Numbered from the stretch's first letter, positions 19,601 to 27,801 are shown. The stretch: DNA of 64,000 nt from Nitrosococcus watsonii C-113 (GCF_000143085.1 NC_014315.1:2138001-2202000), one strand, 5' to 3'. Translations and numbers: made by a program. Notes: generated by a model from the letters alone, not told the origin.

Positions 19601-20013
19601 GCAAATTCGGTGCCTTCCACCGCCGCATTCACAAAGGGCGTTTTAACTTCCAGCCGATGGGGAAAACGGCTAATTAAGTGGATAGCGCCCTTCAGGAGTT
19701 CAAACCAGGAAGGCTTGTTAGGCTCAATACCTGAAAAAGTCACCAGGGTACCCCCATCCAGGTGCAGAAGAGTATTATCTTGAAGTTGCACCAAGGCACG
19801 ACTATAGGCTTCGATACGGACCTTATCCCCGGCGCAGAACTTCTCCCGCAACCCCACTGGCCGCCAGCGCCTCTCGCCCATCGGAGTCACTTCCACCCGC
19901 CCTTGGAGGGAAACAATTTGCGCCACCGGCGAGGCACAATGCTCATCCGCTTCCACCCAGAAGGGCCAAAAAGCAACAAACGCCATCCATAGTCCAGAAA
20001 GTCTCAAGCGCAT
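16636..20013 (-). CDS. FecR-domain / TPR / outer-membrane beta-barrel fusion protein
   Basis: 1125 residues with a signal peptide (1 to about 23). Residues ~45-180 form a FecR-type domain (LEVKTPFVNAAVEGTEFAVR, then a VFEGRV segment). Residues ~215-560 are tandem TPRs with repeated ALDPxxxxA-type helices (LDPDQGTAYAL, LDPRSPIP, LDPDLARTQ, LDPADPLSR, LDPNNSLIR, LDPNDPTPW). From ~620 to the end the sequence alternates aromatic and polar residues with many Asn/Asp turns and ends in a terminal Phe (FARFTLAF), as in outer-membrane beta-barrels and TonB-dependent receptors; no plug or TonB box is evident. This would place a periplasmic sensor/scaffold on an outer-membrane barrel. It lies 53 bp downstream of a CHASE2 adenylate cyclase, probably in one operon. 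The role is inferred: surface sensing or export linked to cAMP signalling. FecR alone normally partners an ECF sigma factor, and none is here. Confidence 0.75.
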   Translation of the reverse strand: MRLRLSGLWMAFVAFWPFWVEADEHCASPVAQIVSLQGRVEVTPMGERRWRPVGLREKFCAGDKVRIEAYSRALVQLQDNTLLHLDGGTLVTFSGIEPNKPSWFELLKGAIHLISRFPHRLEVKTPFVNAAVEGTEFAVRVEPEQALLWVFEGRVLFHNPAGRLTITSGEAAVAEAGQAPRRRLVVQPREAVQWALYYPPLIDLRSSVYPTDPAAREIHAALHDYRAGDLPAALARLEQVPIEVREASYFTLQAALLLVVGRVDEARSKIQHALQLDPDQGTAYALQAIIALVQNQKEKALSLAQQAAKLDPRSPIPQIALSYVYQGMFNIERALAHAQQAIELFPGAPLAWARVAELQLSLGNSEKAAKAAQQAVALDPDLARTQTVQGFADLTAIDIEEAKGAFKRAIELDPADPLSRLGLGLAKIRQGDLKAGTQEIEIAASLDPNNSLIRSYLGKAYYDQKRGGAAATELAMAKKLDPNDPTPWFYDAIRKQTTNRPVEALHDMQKAIALNDNRAVYRSRLLMDQDLAARSASLGRIYHDLGFQQRGLLEGWKSVNTDPGNYSAHRLLADNYAALPRHETARVSELLRSQLLQPLNMTPVQPQLAEGQLLLLPGSGPAASAFNEFNPLFTRNRFALQTSAVVGSNSTFGDEVTQAGIWNQFSYSLGQFHFGSDGFRKNNDLEHNIYNAFAQVALGVKTSAQIELRRQEIDSGDLRSRFDLDPEEFKDDRRRTRRNSARLGFRHNVNSEHNLLGSFIYWDGDSRFEDVGPQTELVSTIDTQHYSGELQYLFHGDNASLTGGFGYFTQDSTSTTTLQFNSPFFPPGDTTTIAHPDSNYANAYAYANIALTPTLRAILGLSFDHYQEQDPLLEHNRLNPKFGLLWNLSPATTLRTAVFRTVKRPFAASPSIEPTQVAGFNQFFDDLNGAKTLRYGVGLDHAFSSQLSAGVEISWRQVEESKINTDKNKVRSREGEAWDEQFHRAYLYWTPTDQLAFSAEYFLEYINRKNQNLSSGEFKVLTTHRMPLRLNYYHPKGLIARVGGSYVYQDADFPDTKNSGIEDFWVMDASLGYRLPKRWGIVSIEAFNLLNNSFRFQDLNFQSGEPTVPLFRAERLIFARFTLAF

Positions 20014-20066
20014 ACGGGCTTTCTGCCTCTCTAGGAGTACCCTATATTTTTTTATAGCCTTGCAAC

Positions 20067-22265
20067 TTAGCTCAAATCAATAACGCCACTCCAAGAAGCG
20101 GGAGGAGGAGTTCGAGTATAATACTTGGATAATTGCAAGTAAAAAAGGGAAGGGCCATCGTTACCATAGCGTGCCAATAACGCCCTAAAAGCTTCTAGAG
20201 CTTCCAGCCAATGGCGACGCTGAAACACTTGGAGAGCTGCGTTGAATTGCTTACAGTAATGCCATAAAGCCTCATTCACTTCTTCTGTGCGGCATATTAA
20301 TTCATAAATCGCTAAAGGCTGTTGTCTGCCCTTGACGCAAAATTCCCCCAACTCCCGGGCAAAAATACTTTCTAGTCCCACAATAACTTCGTGGGAAGTT
20401 AATACGCGAGTTCCGAGAAGCTTATTTAAATTCTCAATTCTGCTGGCCGTATTAACCACATCTCCCACCGCCCGGTATTCGAGATGCTCGCTAGAGCCTA
20501 CGCTACCAATGACTATCTTGCCGTAATGGAGTCCGATTCGCGTAGGCAGGGGGGCTTCGGGGGTACAGCGGTTAAATTCCGCAACAGCCTTCTCAATATC
20601 GAGAGCCGCCAAACAGGCTTGCTCCCTGATGTCCTGTTTGCTAATAAGATTCGCCCAGATAGCCATTATCGCATCACCTTTGATATCGGCGATAAATCCT
20701 CCCCGGGACTTGACAGGTTCAAAGATACTCTGGAAGTAACGGTTAAGGAGCGGACGCAGCCGCTCAAGCTCAAAGCGTTCCGCAAGCGCGGTATATTGCT
20801 GAACGTCGGTGGCGAGACAAATTCCGTTAGCCATTTGTGGTGGTGGTGATTCGGAGTGCCATTGCCACCACCGCCAAAACCACGCGGGGAGATAAGGCTT
20901 AATGACCGTCTCAATCATTAAATACCGCCAGAGCAAGGCTCCAACCAAGCCTAACGGCAACTGCCAGAGTAAAGGCGCGGTTACGGGCAGCCATAGCCCG
21001 TTACCCGTAAATAAATAATGAGCCACACTCATATAACCTATGCTTAAAATTGCCGCCCCAGGCAGTAGCGCAGACATGGGCAAATAAAGGAAAAAAAATC
21101 CTATCCCTACTCCCCATAGCAGGATGACAAGGTAATGGAGAGGAAGGGGTAAAGGGGTCACGCTTCGCTGCTCCAAAAGATTGGCAAAGGCTGTTGCCGC
21201 AATCTCTACTCCGCTGATATCCAAGCCGTCCGGCTGGGAGTATACAGTGTAAAACCCGTCCTTTTGCTCGGGTTGAAATTGCTCGCTAAAACCGACAAAA
21301 ACAGCCTTGCCTTTAAAGGAAAAAGCCAAGGGAGAATGGCTATTCTCTGCTAGCACTCGGTGATAGGGAAGGGTGGTGATAGTGTGAGGCGGGCCATAAA
21401 AATCAAGAAAAAAACTTTCTTGATGACTCAAACCCCGGATCAAAGCGGCAATCACTGATTGTCCCTGAAAACGGCTCGGGGCTTCAGGGTTTTGTAAGCG
21501 GGCTAGTAGGCTTTGTGGCAGTTGAGCATCCTCCTGAAACCGTCCTTGCAAATGTCTGGCGAGCGCTATCAACGCGGGCTGACTTCGATTAGGTTGCCAG
21601 TCATTTTTTAGCCACTGAATTTCTTCGGGAACTACCTCCTTGAGTAAACGCAATAAATCCCCATAATAGGGGCGAGCATAAACCTGCAAAGCAGCTACGG
21701 GCAATGTGGGAACGCCGAATTTAAAAAGCCAGGCTTGGCTAACTCTAATGGGCACCTTTGGGAGTGGAAAAGGCGCCAATGTAGCAGCAGCGCTAGCAAA
21801 TTCGGGAATAGGAGGGACTCGCTTCTCGATTTCGATCTCCGCTTGCCTGCCTCCTATCGCAACCTTTTTTCGGCGCTTTTTTAAATACTCGAATAGCACC
21901 ACATTACCCGCTTCCCGGATGGCTTCCGCAAAAAAACGATTCTGGACAGGATCGCGAGGCTCATCGAAAATAATATCAAAAGCAATCACCGCCGCGCCTT
22001 CCTGAGCAAGGCGGCGCACCAAACGGCCATGAAGTTCCCGCGGCCATTTATCCGGCTCGTTGGGCAGACCAAGCCAATCCGAGGACTCCTGGTCGATAGT
22101 AATGATAACCACTTCTTCTGGCGCGGCGCGGGGACCCCGCAGCTCGAAAAGCCAAGCGAGTCCTAGCTCATTCTCAAAGCGGCCTAAAGGAGGTATTATC
22201 GTCGCCAGAAAGCCCACCCATGCCGTGAGCAACCCTAGCATAATGGCCTTAGCTAGCCTTGACAT
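20067..22265 (-). CDS. CHASE2-domain membrane adenylate cyclase (class III)
   Basis: 732 residues. An N-terminal membrane segment is followed by a CHASE2 sensor domain (~35-350: IITIDQESSDWLG, AFDIIFDEPRD, then KAVFVGFSE and DGFYT). Three hydrophobic helices lie at ~375-450, and a class III cyclase domain at ~478-660. Metal-binding Asp residues are present in LATDVQQYTALAE and IKGDAIMAIW; the Lys before GD and the Asp of AVGDVVNTASR are the adenine-specifying pair, so ATP to cAMP is expected. A C-terminal 60-residue tail is present. The extracytoplasmic CHASE2 domain presumably senses an unknown ligand. Head of the operon with the FecR-TPR-barrel gene and divergent from a Crp-like regulator whose cAMP pocket looks intact, so the three genes form a plausible signalling circuit. 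Confidence 0.85.
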   Translation of the reverse strand: MSRLAKAIMLGLLTAWVGFLATIIPPLGRFENELGLAWLFELRGPRAAPEEVVIITIDQESSDWLGLPNEPDKWPRELHGRLVRRLAQEGAAVIAFDIIFDEPRDPVQNRFFAEAIREAGNVVLFEYLKKRRKKVAIGGRQAEIEIEKRVPPIPEFASAAATLAPFPLPKVPIRVSQAWLFKFGVPTLPVAALQVYARPYYGDLLRLLKEVVPEEIQWLKNDWQPNRSQPALIALARHLQGRFQEDAQLPQSLLARLQNPEAPSRFQGQSVIAALIRGLSHQESFFLDFYGPPHTITTLPYHRVLAENSHSPLAFSFKGKAVFVGFSEQFQPEQKDGFYTVYSQPDGLDISGVEIAATAFANLLEQRSVTPLPLPLHYLVILLWGVGIGFFFLYLPMSALLPGAAILSIGYMSVAHYLFTGNGLWLPVTAPLLWQLPLGLVGALLWRYLMIETVIKPYLPAWFWRWWQWHSESPPPQMANGICLATDVQQYTALAERFELERLRPLLNRYFQSIFEPVKSRGGFIADIKGDAIMAIWANLISKQDIREQACLAALDIEKAVAEFNRCTPEAPLPTRIGLHYGKIVIGSVGSSEHLEYRAVGDVVNTASRIENLNKLLGTRVLTSHEVIVGLESIFARELGEFCVKGRQQPLAIYELICRTEEVNEALWHYCKQFNAALQVFQRRHWLEALEAFRALLARYGNDGPSLFYLQLSKYYTRTPPPASWSGVIDLS

Positions 22266-22276
22266 GAATCTTTCCC

Positions 22277-22305
22277 CTGTTAGGGATAGGGTTATCGCCT
22301 ATAAT
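22277..22305 (+). promoter_or_regulatory. Candidate promoter of the crp-like gene
   Basis: A perfect TATAAT at 22300-22305 lies about 77 bases before the crp-like ATG. The hexamer 17 bases upstream (CTGTTA, 22277-22282) matches the -35 consensus at only three positions. It sits between divergent genes. No obvious TGTGA-N6-TCACA operator was found here. Confidence 0.35.
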
Positions 22306-22381
22306 TCTGTACAGTAGTTTGTTGAGAGGAATATTTCTATCTGAACTACCGCAGCTGGGTACCCCGGCAGGATGACATGCA

Positions 22382-23026
22382 ATGCCTTTAAACACACTAT
22401 CCCCCATAGCGTTTTCTCCAGAGGATCTGGCGTTGCTTCGTGATTGTGGCATTACCAGAACTTACCCGAAGCATACGATCTTGATTCATGAGGGAGATCA
22501 CAGCGATTCGCTGTATATCATTTTAAGCGGTAAGGTGAAAGTGTATATCAGCGATGAGGATGGCAAAGAGGTCATTCTCCGGACTCAAAAAGCAGGAGAG
22601 TATTTTGGAGAACTGGCGCTGCTTGATAAGGGACCTCGTTCGGCCTCGGTAATGGCCCTTGAAAAATCCCGCTTATCAGTGGTTTCAAAGACTGTTTTTA
22701 ACCGCTGCCTTACCGAACATCCCGATTTTGCACTTAAACTTCTTTGCGCTTTAACACAACGAATTCGTTCCCTGACCGAAAATGTCAAAAACTTAGCATT
22801 ACTGGATGTCTACGGTCGAGTGGCACGCACCCTTTTAGACCTTGCCATTGAAAAAGAAGGTAAACTGATTATCGAAGAGCGCCCTACCCATCAAGAGATT
22901 GCGCAGAGAGTAGGAGCTTCCCGGGAAATGGTTAGCCGCATTATGGGAGATCTTGCCACTGGTGGCTATATTGAAGTGACCTCCAAAACCATTATTATCC
23001 CCCATCGCTTGCCCTCTGCCTGGTGA
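22382..23026 (+). CDS. Crp/Fnr-family transcription regulator, probably cAMP-responsive
   Basis: 214 residues. A cyclic-nucleotide-binding beta-roll (about 30-110) contains GEYFGELALLDKGPRSASV. Its Glu (GEL, 77) and Arg-Ser (86-87) match the residues that hold the phosphate and ribose in E. coli CRP, and there is no N-terminal Cys cluster of the FNR iron-sulfur type. A long dimerisation helix (~115-145) leads to a winged helix-turn-helix with THQEIAQRVGASREMVSRI (169-187), close to CRP's recognition helix. Divergent from the CHASE2 cyclase, which could supply its ligand. It may be the genome's main Crp or a dedicated paralogue; the window cannot decide. Confidence 0.85.
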   Translation: MPLNTLSPIAFSPEDLALLRDCGITRTYPKHTILIHEGDHSDSLYIILSGKVKVYISDEDGKEVILRTQKAGEYFGELALLDKGPRSASVMALEKSRLSVVSKTVFNRCLTEHPDFALKLLCALTQRIRSLTENVKNLALLDVYGRVARTLLDLAIEKEGKLIIEERPTHQEIAQRVGASREMVSRIMGDLATGGYIEVTSKTIIIPHRLPSAW

Positions 23027-23114
23027 TGAGTCAAGCGCTATGGCTCAAACCAAAACCAGCCAGCAAGAAGGCGCGAATTTTATTTATTTTTAAACCAGAA
23101 AAAACGCTAGGATA

Positions 23115-23588
23115 ATGTCGATACCACCTAACGAAGAAACGCTTCATCTTCATAAAAACGAACTCAGAAATATCCTTACAGCTCATCAACAGTGGCTACA
23201 ATCTGGGGGGGAAGAAGGCCAGCAGGCTAATCTGGATGGCATTATCCTCCGAGGGGCCGATCTGAAGGGCGTAAATCTCCAACGGGCCAACCTGACCTTG
23301 GCCTGCCTAGAGCAGGTCAATCTGGAAAATGCAAATCTTCAAGAGTGTATCCTAATTCTCGCTAGCCTTAAGGGAGCCAATCTGATCAACGCTAAGCTTC
23401 GGGGAGCTAATCTTGATAGCTCTAAATTACAGGCAGCCGACCTGCGGGGCGCCGATCTCTCCGCTGCCAACCTGGAATGGACCGACCTGTCCCATGCCAA
23501 TCTTTATCAGACCAATCTCCGTGGCGCTAAACTCAGCAATGCCAATCTTAAGGGAACTAAAGGTCTTATGGACGAGTCACTTAGCTAG
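23115..23588 (+). CDS. Pentapeptide-repeat protein
   Basis: 157 residues, cytoplasmic (no signal peptide). From about residue 45 to 150 it is built of A(D/N)LxX repeats (GADLKGVNLQRANL, LRGADLSAANL, LRGAKLSNANL), the signature of a right-handed quadrilateral beta-helix. There are roughly twenty repeats, enough for about five helical coils. The N-terminal 40 residues are charged and helical (LHKNELRNILTAHQQWL), a cap often seen in this group. Such proteins range from gyrase-protecting DNA mimics to scaffolds; nothing here decides the role. It lies 88 bp after the crp-like gene in the same direction and may share its transcript. Confidence 0.8.
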   Translation: MSIPPNEETLHLHKNELRNILTAHQQWLQSGGEEGQQANLDGIILRGADLKGVNLQRANLTLACLEQVNLENANLQECILILASLKGANLINAKLRGANLDSSKLQAADLRGADLSAANLEWTDLSHANLYQTNLRGAKLSNANLKGTKGLMDESLS

Positions 23589-23675
23589 ACATGCAAAGCA
23601 TGTTGGTAAGCAAACGCAATGCCGCTCTATTCAATAAAAAAATCCTTTATTCCCCTTAGTTATTGGAGGTTGTAG

Positions 23676-24146
23676 ATGAAAAAAGCACTACTAGCCGTTT
23701 CTGTTCTCATATTCGCCTTTACCCTCCCTGCTATCTCGTCAGCTGGAGGAGGCGATGATCATAAGCATGGTGGACACCATGGTAAACACCACTCGGGATA
23801 TGCTCATGGGGTGCTTTTTAAAGCCGAAGAACTGAATCTCTCCGATGAGCAATTAGGCACTATCATGCGGAGCCACTTAGAGCATCAAAAAGCCCAAAAA
23901 GCCCTCATGAAAAAGATGCACCACAGCATGGTTGAAGCCCATAAAGGATTGATGAATCCAGCTACCGAAGAGGATGCCATACGTGCCGCGGCCAAAAAAC
24001 ACAATGAGATATTCAATAAGCTGGTAGACAATGCCTTGGAGGAGCGCAGTGAGGTTAACAACGTATTGACTGAAGAGCAGAAAAATAAACTCATCTCCAT
24101 GAAAAAGAAGCATGAAGATGATGAGGGGGATGAGGATGACGATTAA
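23676..24146 (+). CDS. His-rich periplasmic Spy/CpxP-like protein
   Basis: 156 residues with a signal peptide (1-22, cleavage near ISS-AGG). A His/Gly-rich stretch follows (about 26-44: DDHKHGGHHGKHHSG) that could bind Ni, Cu or Zn. The helical body has LNLSDEQLGTIMRSHLEHQ near residue 55 and VLTEEQKNKL near 137. The second is the LTxxQ motif of the Spy/CpxP/CnrX group of periplasmic chaperone or metal-sensing proteins. The tail is strongly acidic (DDEGDEDDD). A strong GGAGG ribosome binding site precedes the ATG and a terminator hairpin follows. Likely an envelope-stress or metal-handling protein. Confidence 0.65.
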   Translation: MKKALLAVSVLIFAFTLPAISSAGGGDDHKHGGHHGKHHSGYAHGVLFKAEELNLSDEQLGTIMRSHLEHQKAQKALMKKMHHSMVEAHKGLMNPATEEDAIRAAAKKHNEIFNKLVDNALEERSEVNNVLTEEQKNKLISMKKKHEDDEGDEDDD

Positions 24147-24194
24147 GCGATAAAATCGCTAAATACAGGAGAAACCCCGCTTAGAGGTGGGGTT
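24146..24194 (+). terminator. Tandem hairpins after the Spy-like gene
   Basis: Two hairpins follow the stop codon. A small one, AGCGAT-AAA-ATCGCT, lies at 24146-24160. A stronger one, AACCCCGC-TTAGAG-GTGGGGTT, lies at 24173-24194 (eight pairs including one G-T) and is followed by a pyrimidine-rich CTTCCT. This probably terminates transcription before rsmJ. Confidence 0.6.
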
Positions 24195-24232
24195 CTTCCT
24201 CAAGGCTCCCACTAACTCACCCACCCTTAGAC

Positions 24233-25000
24233 TTGCAATTAAACGTTGGTATCACTTGCGACAGCCCAAGGCAGCTAAACGCTGCCCGTCAGTTAGCCTG
24301 CCGACTGGGCCTCCCTCTGCTAACGCCTTCTGTGAATCTGGATCGGCTCACTATAACCCTGGTCCTGAGTGCCCAGCGGCTGGAACTCCACCACCCCGAG
24401 TTAGGAGCCCCTCTCTTTGTGGATTTCGTCAGAGGAGCTATGGGTTATCGCCGCCGCCAGGGCGAAGGACGCAAACAGCCGCTGGCGCGCGCTATCGGAC
24501 TCAAGGGGAACACCTGTCCCCATGTACTAGATGCCACCGCTGGCCTGGGGCGGGACGCCTTTGTCCTCGCTATGCTAGGTTGCCCCGTGCGTTTAATAGA
24601 ACAATCACCCATCATCGGAGCATTGCTAGAAGATGGCCTGGCGCGCGCCCGAAAAACCCCTGAAACGGCTTCCATTATCGCTCATATGACACTAATGCAA
24701 GGGAACGCTGTGGATTGGATGCGCACCCTCAACACTCAAGATTTTCCAGAGGTCATCTACCTCGATCCCATGTATCCTGAACGGACTAAAAGCGCCTTGG
24801 TTAAAAGAGAAATGCGCCTACTGCGTATTCTGGCAGGCAAAGATGAGAATGCCTCCCTACTCTTCGAAACAGCTCTAAGGTGCGCACGGCGACGGGTAGT
24901 CGTCAAGCGCCCCCGGCCAGGAACTCCTCTGGCGGGGCCAAAACCAGATTTTTCAATTGAGAGCAAAATCACCCGATTTGATGTCTACCTTACTCGCTAG
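24233..25000 (+). CDS. rsmJ: 16S rRNA (guanine1516-N2)-methyltransferase RsmJ
   Basis: 255 residues from a TTG at 24233; no ATG is available in the open part of the frame, which opens at 24185, so the exact start is uncertain. Recognisable elements are GLPLL-TP near the N-terminus, FVDFVRGAMGYRRRQGEGRKQPLARAIG cut here to its core GYRRRQGEGR, then the SAM-binding LDATAGLGRDAFVLA, VIYLDPMYPER and a final KRPRPGTPLAG region. DPMYP is the catalytic NPPY-like motif of this family. The enzyme methylates G1516 of 16S rRNA in the cytoplasm. Length is normal for RsmJ. It stands between a terminator and the DUF4389 gene, so it probably has its own promoter. Confidence 0.9.
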   Translation: MQLNVGITCDSPRQLNAARQLACRLGLPLLTPSVNLDRLTITLVLSAQRLELHHPELGAPLFVDFVRGAMGYRRRQGEGRKQPLARAIGLKGNTCPHVLDATAGLGRDAFVLAMLGCPVRLIEQSPIIGALLEDGLARARKTPETASIIAHMTLMQGNAVDWMRTLNTQDFPEVIYLDPMYPERTKSALVKREMRLLRILAGKDENASLLFETALRCARRRVVVKRPRPGTPLAGPKPDFSIESKITRFDVYLTR

Positions 25001-25069
25001 ACATTAAGGTTATTATATTACTACAAGCAGATCAAACACCTTTAAATAGAATAAATTGGAGACTTTCTG

Positions 25070-25537
25070 ATGATAAATAAAGAAAACAGCAATCTTACCC
25101 AAAACTTAAAAAATTCGGCCTTCTGGAAACGCCTCCTCTTCATGATACTATTCGCCGTGGCTTATACCTTTGCCGAGTTTGCGGTCTGGGCGGCAGTTAT
25201 ATTCCTCATCTTCTATAATCTGCTTACTGGCGGCAGCAATGAACGGGCAGTCACCTTTGGCAGACAAGCATCCGCCTATATCTATCACTTATTGCTCTAT
25301 TTAACCTACAATACCGAGGAACGACCGTTTCCTTTCAGCGATTGGCCCAGGCCAGAAAATATGCCCACGGGGCTTGGATACCCCCTTACCCCAAACCCAG
25401 GGGAAGCAACCCCAGGAAGAAATCCCTCCCCTCAACCGCCGAATCCAACTACTGGAGCGGCTCAATCGGTATCAGAAACAACCGCGACGAATCCGAATCC
25501 CACTTTTAGAAAAGACGAATCTTCCCCAACGGAATAA
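25070..25537 (+). CDS. DUF4389 membrane protein
   Basis: 155 residues. After a short polar start, two hydrophobic stretches (RLLFMILFAVAYTFAEF and VWAAVIFLIFYNLLTG, about 20-55) form a membrane hairpin. A second amphipathic part follows (FGRQASAYIYHLLLYLTYNTEERPF cut here to YIYHLLLYLTYNTEERPF). The order AEF-VWAAV-FLI-FYNLLTGG-N and the YLTYNTEE-PFPF-WP end match the DUF4389 family found next to redox genes in gammaproteobacteria. The last 60 residues are Pro-rich and disordered. Function is unknown; it probably sits in the inner membrane. It is 40 bp upstream of cutA in the same direction. Confidence 0.75.
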   Translation: MINKENSNLTQNLKNSAFWKRLLFMILFAVAYTFAEFAVWAAVIFLIFYNLLTGGSNERAVTFGRQASAYIYHLLLYLTYNTEERPFPFSDWPRPENMPTGLGYPLTPNPGEATPGRNPSPQPPNPTTGAAQSVSETTATNPNPTFRKDESSPTE

Positions 25538-25577
25538 TTGCCTCCCTACTTCACACAGGCTTGGAAAAATATGCGCT

Positions 25578-25919
25578 ATGTCTAGCTCCAATGATGGCAC
25601 TTACCAGCTTATCTTGTGCACTTGCCCCGACCAACAGACGGCAGAAAAACTTGCGACCCTGCTAGTGGAGAAACGACACGCCGCTTGCGTAAATATTGTC
25701 CCGGGACTGACATCAGTGTACCGTTGGCAGGGAAAAATCGAAACGGATAGTGAATGTCTGCTATTAATAAAATCCCATGCTGCCCATTACCCGGCACTGG
25801 AACGGCTCATAGAGGAACAACATCCCTATGAACTTCCAGAAATTATTGCGGTCCCTATCGGCAGGGGCCTGGATGGCTATTTGCATTGGATAGACAAAGA
25901 GTTACGCCAGCGATTATGA
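25578..25919 (+). CDS. cutA: CutA divalent-cation tolerance protein
   Basis: 113 residues from the ATG at 25578, chosen because the CutA core begins just after it; the longer ORF from 25374 overlaps the upstream gene. CutA motifs are clear: LCTCPD near the start, AACVNIVPGLTSVYRWQGKI (about 35-54), then LLIKSH and HPYELPEIIAVPI. The family forms stable trimers and has been linked to copper tolerance; in gammaproteobacteria it regularly precedes dsbD, as it does here. Its stop overlaps the dsbD start (ATGA), so the two are translationally coupled. Confidence 0.95.
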   Translation: MSSSNDGTYQLILCTCPDQQTAEKLATLLVEKRHAACVNIVPGLTSVYRWQGKIETDSECLLLIKSHAAHYPALERLIEEQHPYELPEIIAVPIGRGLDGYLHWIDKELRQRL

Positions 25920-27799
25920 GAATATTTCTTGCTTTGGCTTTAATACTACTTGGCAATACTTCAGCTACTGCGGGTCTGCTAGACCGGCTGGGGTTCGGAG
26001 AAACGGAGAAGCCTCCACTGCTGAAAGTTGATCAGGCTTTTATCTACAATGCCGCGGTGGAAGATGGCAACACCATTATGGCCCGGGTGAATATCGTCGA
26101 GGGCTACTATTTATATCGGGATAAATTCGCCTTCCAGATATTGGATGCGCAGGGGGTTAAGATCTCCACAGTGAAACTACCGTCTGGCAAAATCAAAGAA
26201 GATCCATTTTTCGGCGCCACGGAGGTTTATGAAGGCAAAACTGAACTCCAAATCCCCATTAGCCTAAATCGACAGGGCACAACGCCCGAGACGGTCACCC
26301 TAGAGACATCCCTGCAAGGGTGCTCCGAGATTCACGGAATCTGCTATCCCCCCGCTACTCAGAAGATTAGCCTGGAACTACCCTCACCTTCCATTGACGA
26401 AAGAGGCTCCGTAGCAGCAGATTCTGACCTAACGCCGGGGCAAACCCCTACTACTGCCCTATCTACCCAAGACCGCATCGTTCAAACCCTATTTAATGAT
26501 CAGATCTGGCTTACCCTAGCTGCTTTCTTCGGCTTTGGATTATTATTATCTTTTACGCCCTGCGTCTTTCCTATGATCCCTATTTTGTCAGGGATCATCG
26601 TCGGTCAAGGCAAGAACATCACGACTTGGCGTAGCTTTATGCTGTCCCTTGCCTATGTCCTTGCCATGGCGCTCACTTATACCGTGGCGGGCATTGTCGC
26701 CAGCTTACTCGGAGAAAATCTCCAGGCTACCTTCCAGCATCCCGGTATTCTAATTGGTGCTAGCTTGGTCTTCGTATTGCTGGCTCTTTCTATGTTTGAT
26801 TTGTACCACATCCAGCTACCTACCCGACTCCAGACACGGCTACTTCACCTCAGCCAGAAACAAAAAGGGGGCACCCTGCTAGGAGCGGGACTAATGGGCT
26901 TATTTTCGGCTCTTATTGTCGGCCCCTGTGTCGCTCCCCCCTTGGCGGGCGCCCTCATCTATATTGGCGAAAGCGGGGATGCCTTATTAGGTGGCTCGGC
27001 TCTATTCGCCTTAAGTATGGGAATGGGAACGCCCTTGCTATTCCTCGGCGCTTCGGCAGGCAAGCTTCTGCCCCATGCCGGTAGTTGGATGCAACCCATC
27101 AAGTATCTCTTTGGAGTTTTATTACTTGCCGTAGCTATCTGGCTCCTCTCGCGCATCCTACCCCAGGCGATCATCATGCTTCTTTGGGGCGCGCTATTTA
27201 TTATAGGCGCCGTCTATCTCGGGGCGCTGGAAACGCTAGGGCCGGACACTACTGGCTGGAGCAGACTGTGGAAAGGAACCGGACTCATCTCTTTAATTTA
27301 TGGCACCTTGCTCATCATAGGTGCTGCAAGCGGCGGAGGCACAGAGTGGCAACCCCTGCGGGGATTAACCGTGGCAAGTTCCGCCAACACACCAACCAGC
27401 AGCGCTGAAAGTCTCAATTTCCAGCCTGTAAAAGGTATCCAAGGACTCCAGCTTGCGCTCCAAGGAGCGGAAGAGCGTTTGGTTATGCTAGACTTTTACG
27501 CTGATTGGTGCGTGGATTGTAAGCGAATGGAAGCTACTACCTTTAGCGATCCCACAGTGAAAAATGCGCTTCGCAATACCCTCTTGTTACAAACTGATGT
27601 CACCGCCTACGATGACCAAGATAAGGCATTGCTTAATCAACTTTCTCTTTATGGCCCCCCCTCAATACTCTTTTTTGGCCCGGATGGAAAGGAACTTAGG
27701 CAAGTTCGGCTTATTGGTCAAGCTTCGCCGGAAGAGTTTTTGCGGCACTTACAACAGGTAAACGCTTTGCTGGCACAGAAGACACCCAAAGGAGCATAG
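25916..27799 (+). CDS. dsbD: DsbD thiol:disulfide interchange protein
   Basis: 627 residues from the ATG that overlaps the cutA stop (25916); the upstream start at 25886 would add ten non-signal residues. Layout: a signal peptide; a periplasmic alpha domain with the GCSEIHGICYPP Cys pair at ~135-142; an eight-helix membrane domain with Cys in FTPCVFPM (~215) and VGPCVAPP (~337); and a C-terminal thioredoxin domain with WCVDC at ~531. All six redox Cys are present. It carries electrons from cytoplasmic thioredoxin across the inner membrane to periplasmic DsbC, DsbG and thioredoxin-like proteins. The next gene, a membrane-anchored thioredoxin starting 2 bp after its stop, is a probable acceptor. 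Confidence 0.95.
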   Translation: MRIFLALALILLGNTSATAGLLDRLGFGETEKPPLLKVDQAFIYNAAVEDGNTIMARVNIVEGYYLYRDKFAFQILDAQGVKISTVKLPSGKIKEDPFFGATEVYEGKTELQIPISLNRQGTTPETVTLETSLQGCSEIHGICYPPATQKISLELPSPSIDERGSVAADSDLTPGQTPTTALSTQDRIVQTLFNDQIWLTLAAFFGFGLLLSFTPCVFPMIPILSGIIVGQGKNITTWRSFMLSLAYVLAMALTYTVAGIVASLLGENLQATFQHPGILIGASLVFVLLALSMFDLYHIQLPTRLQTRLLHLSQKQKGGTLLGAGLMGLFSALIVGPCVAPPLAGALIYIGESGDALLGGSALFALSMGMGTPLLFLGASAGKLLPHAGSWMQPIKYLFGVLLLAVAIWLLSRILPQAIIMLLWGALFIIGAVYLGALETLGPDTTGWSRLWKGTGLISLIYGTLLIIGAASGGGTEWQPLRGLTVASSANTPTSSAESLNFQPVKGIQGLQLALQGAEERLVMLDFYADWCVDCKRMEATTFSDPTVKNALRNTLLLQTDVTAYDDQDKALLNQLSLYGPPSILFFGPDGKELRQVRLIGQASPEEFLRHLQQVNALLAQKTPKGA

Positions 27800-27801
27800 A
27801 C

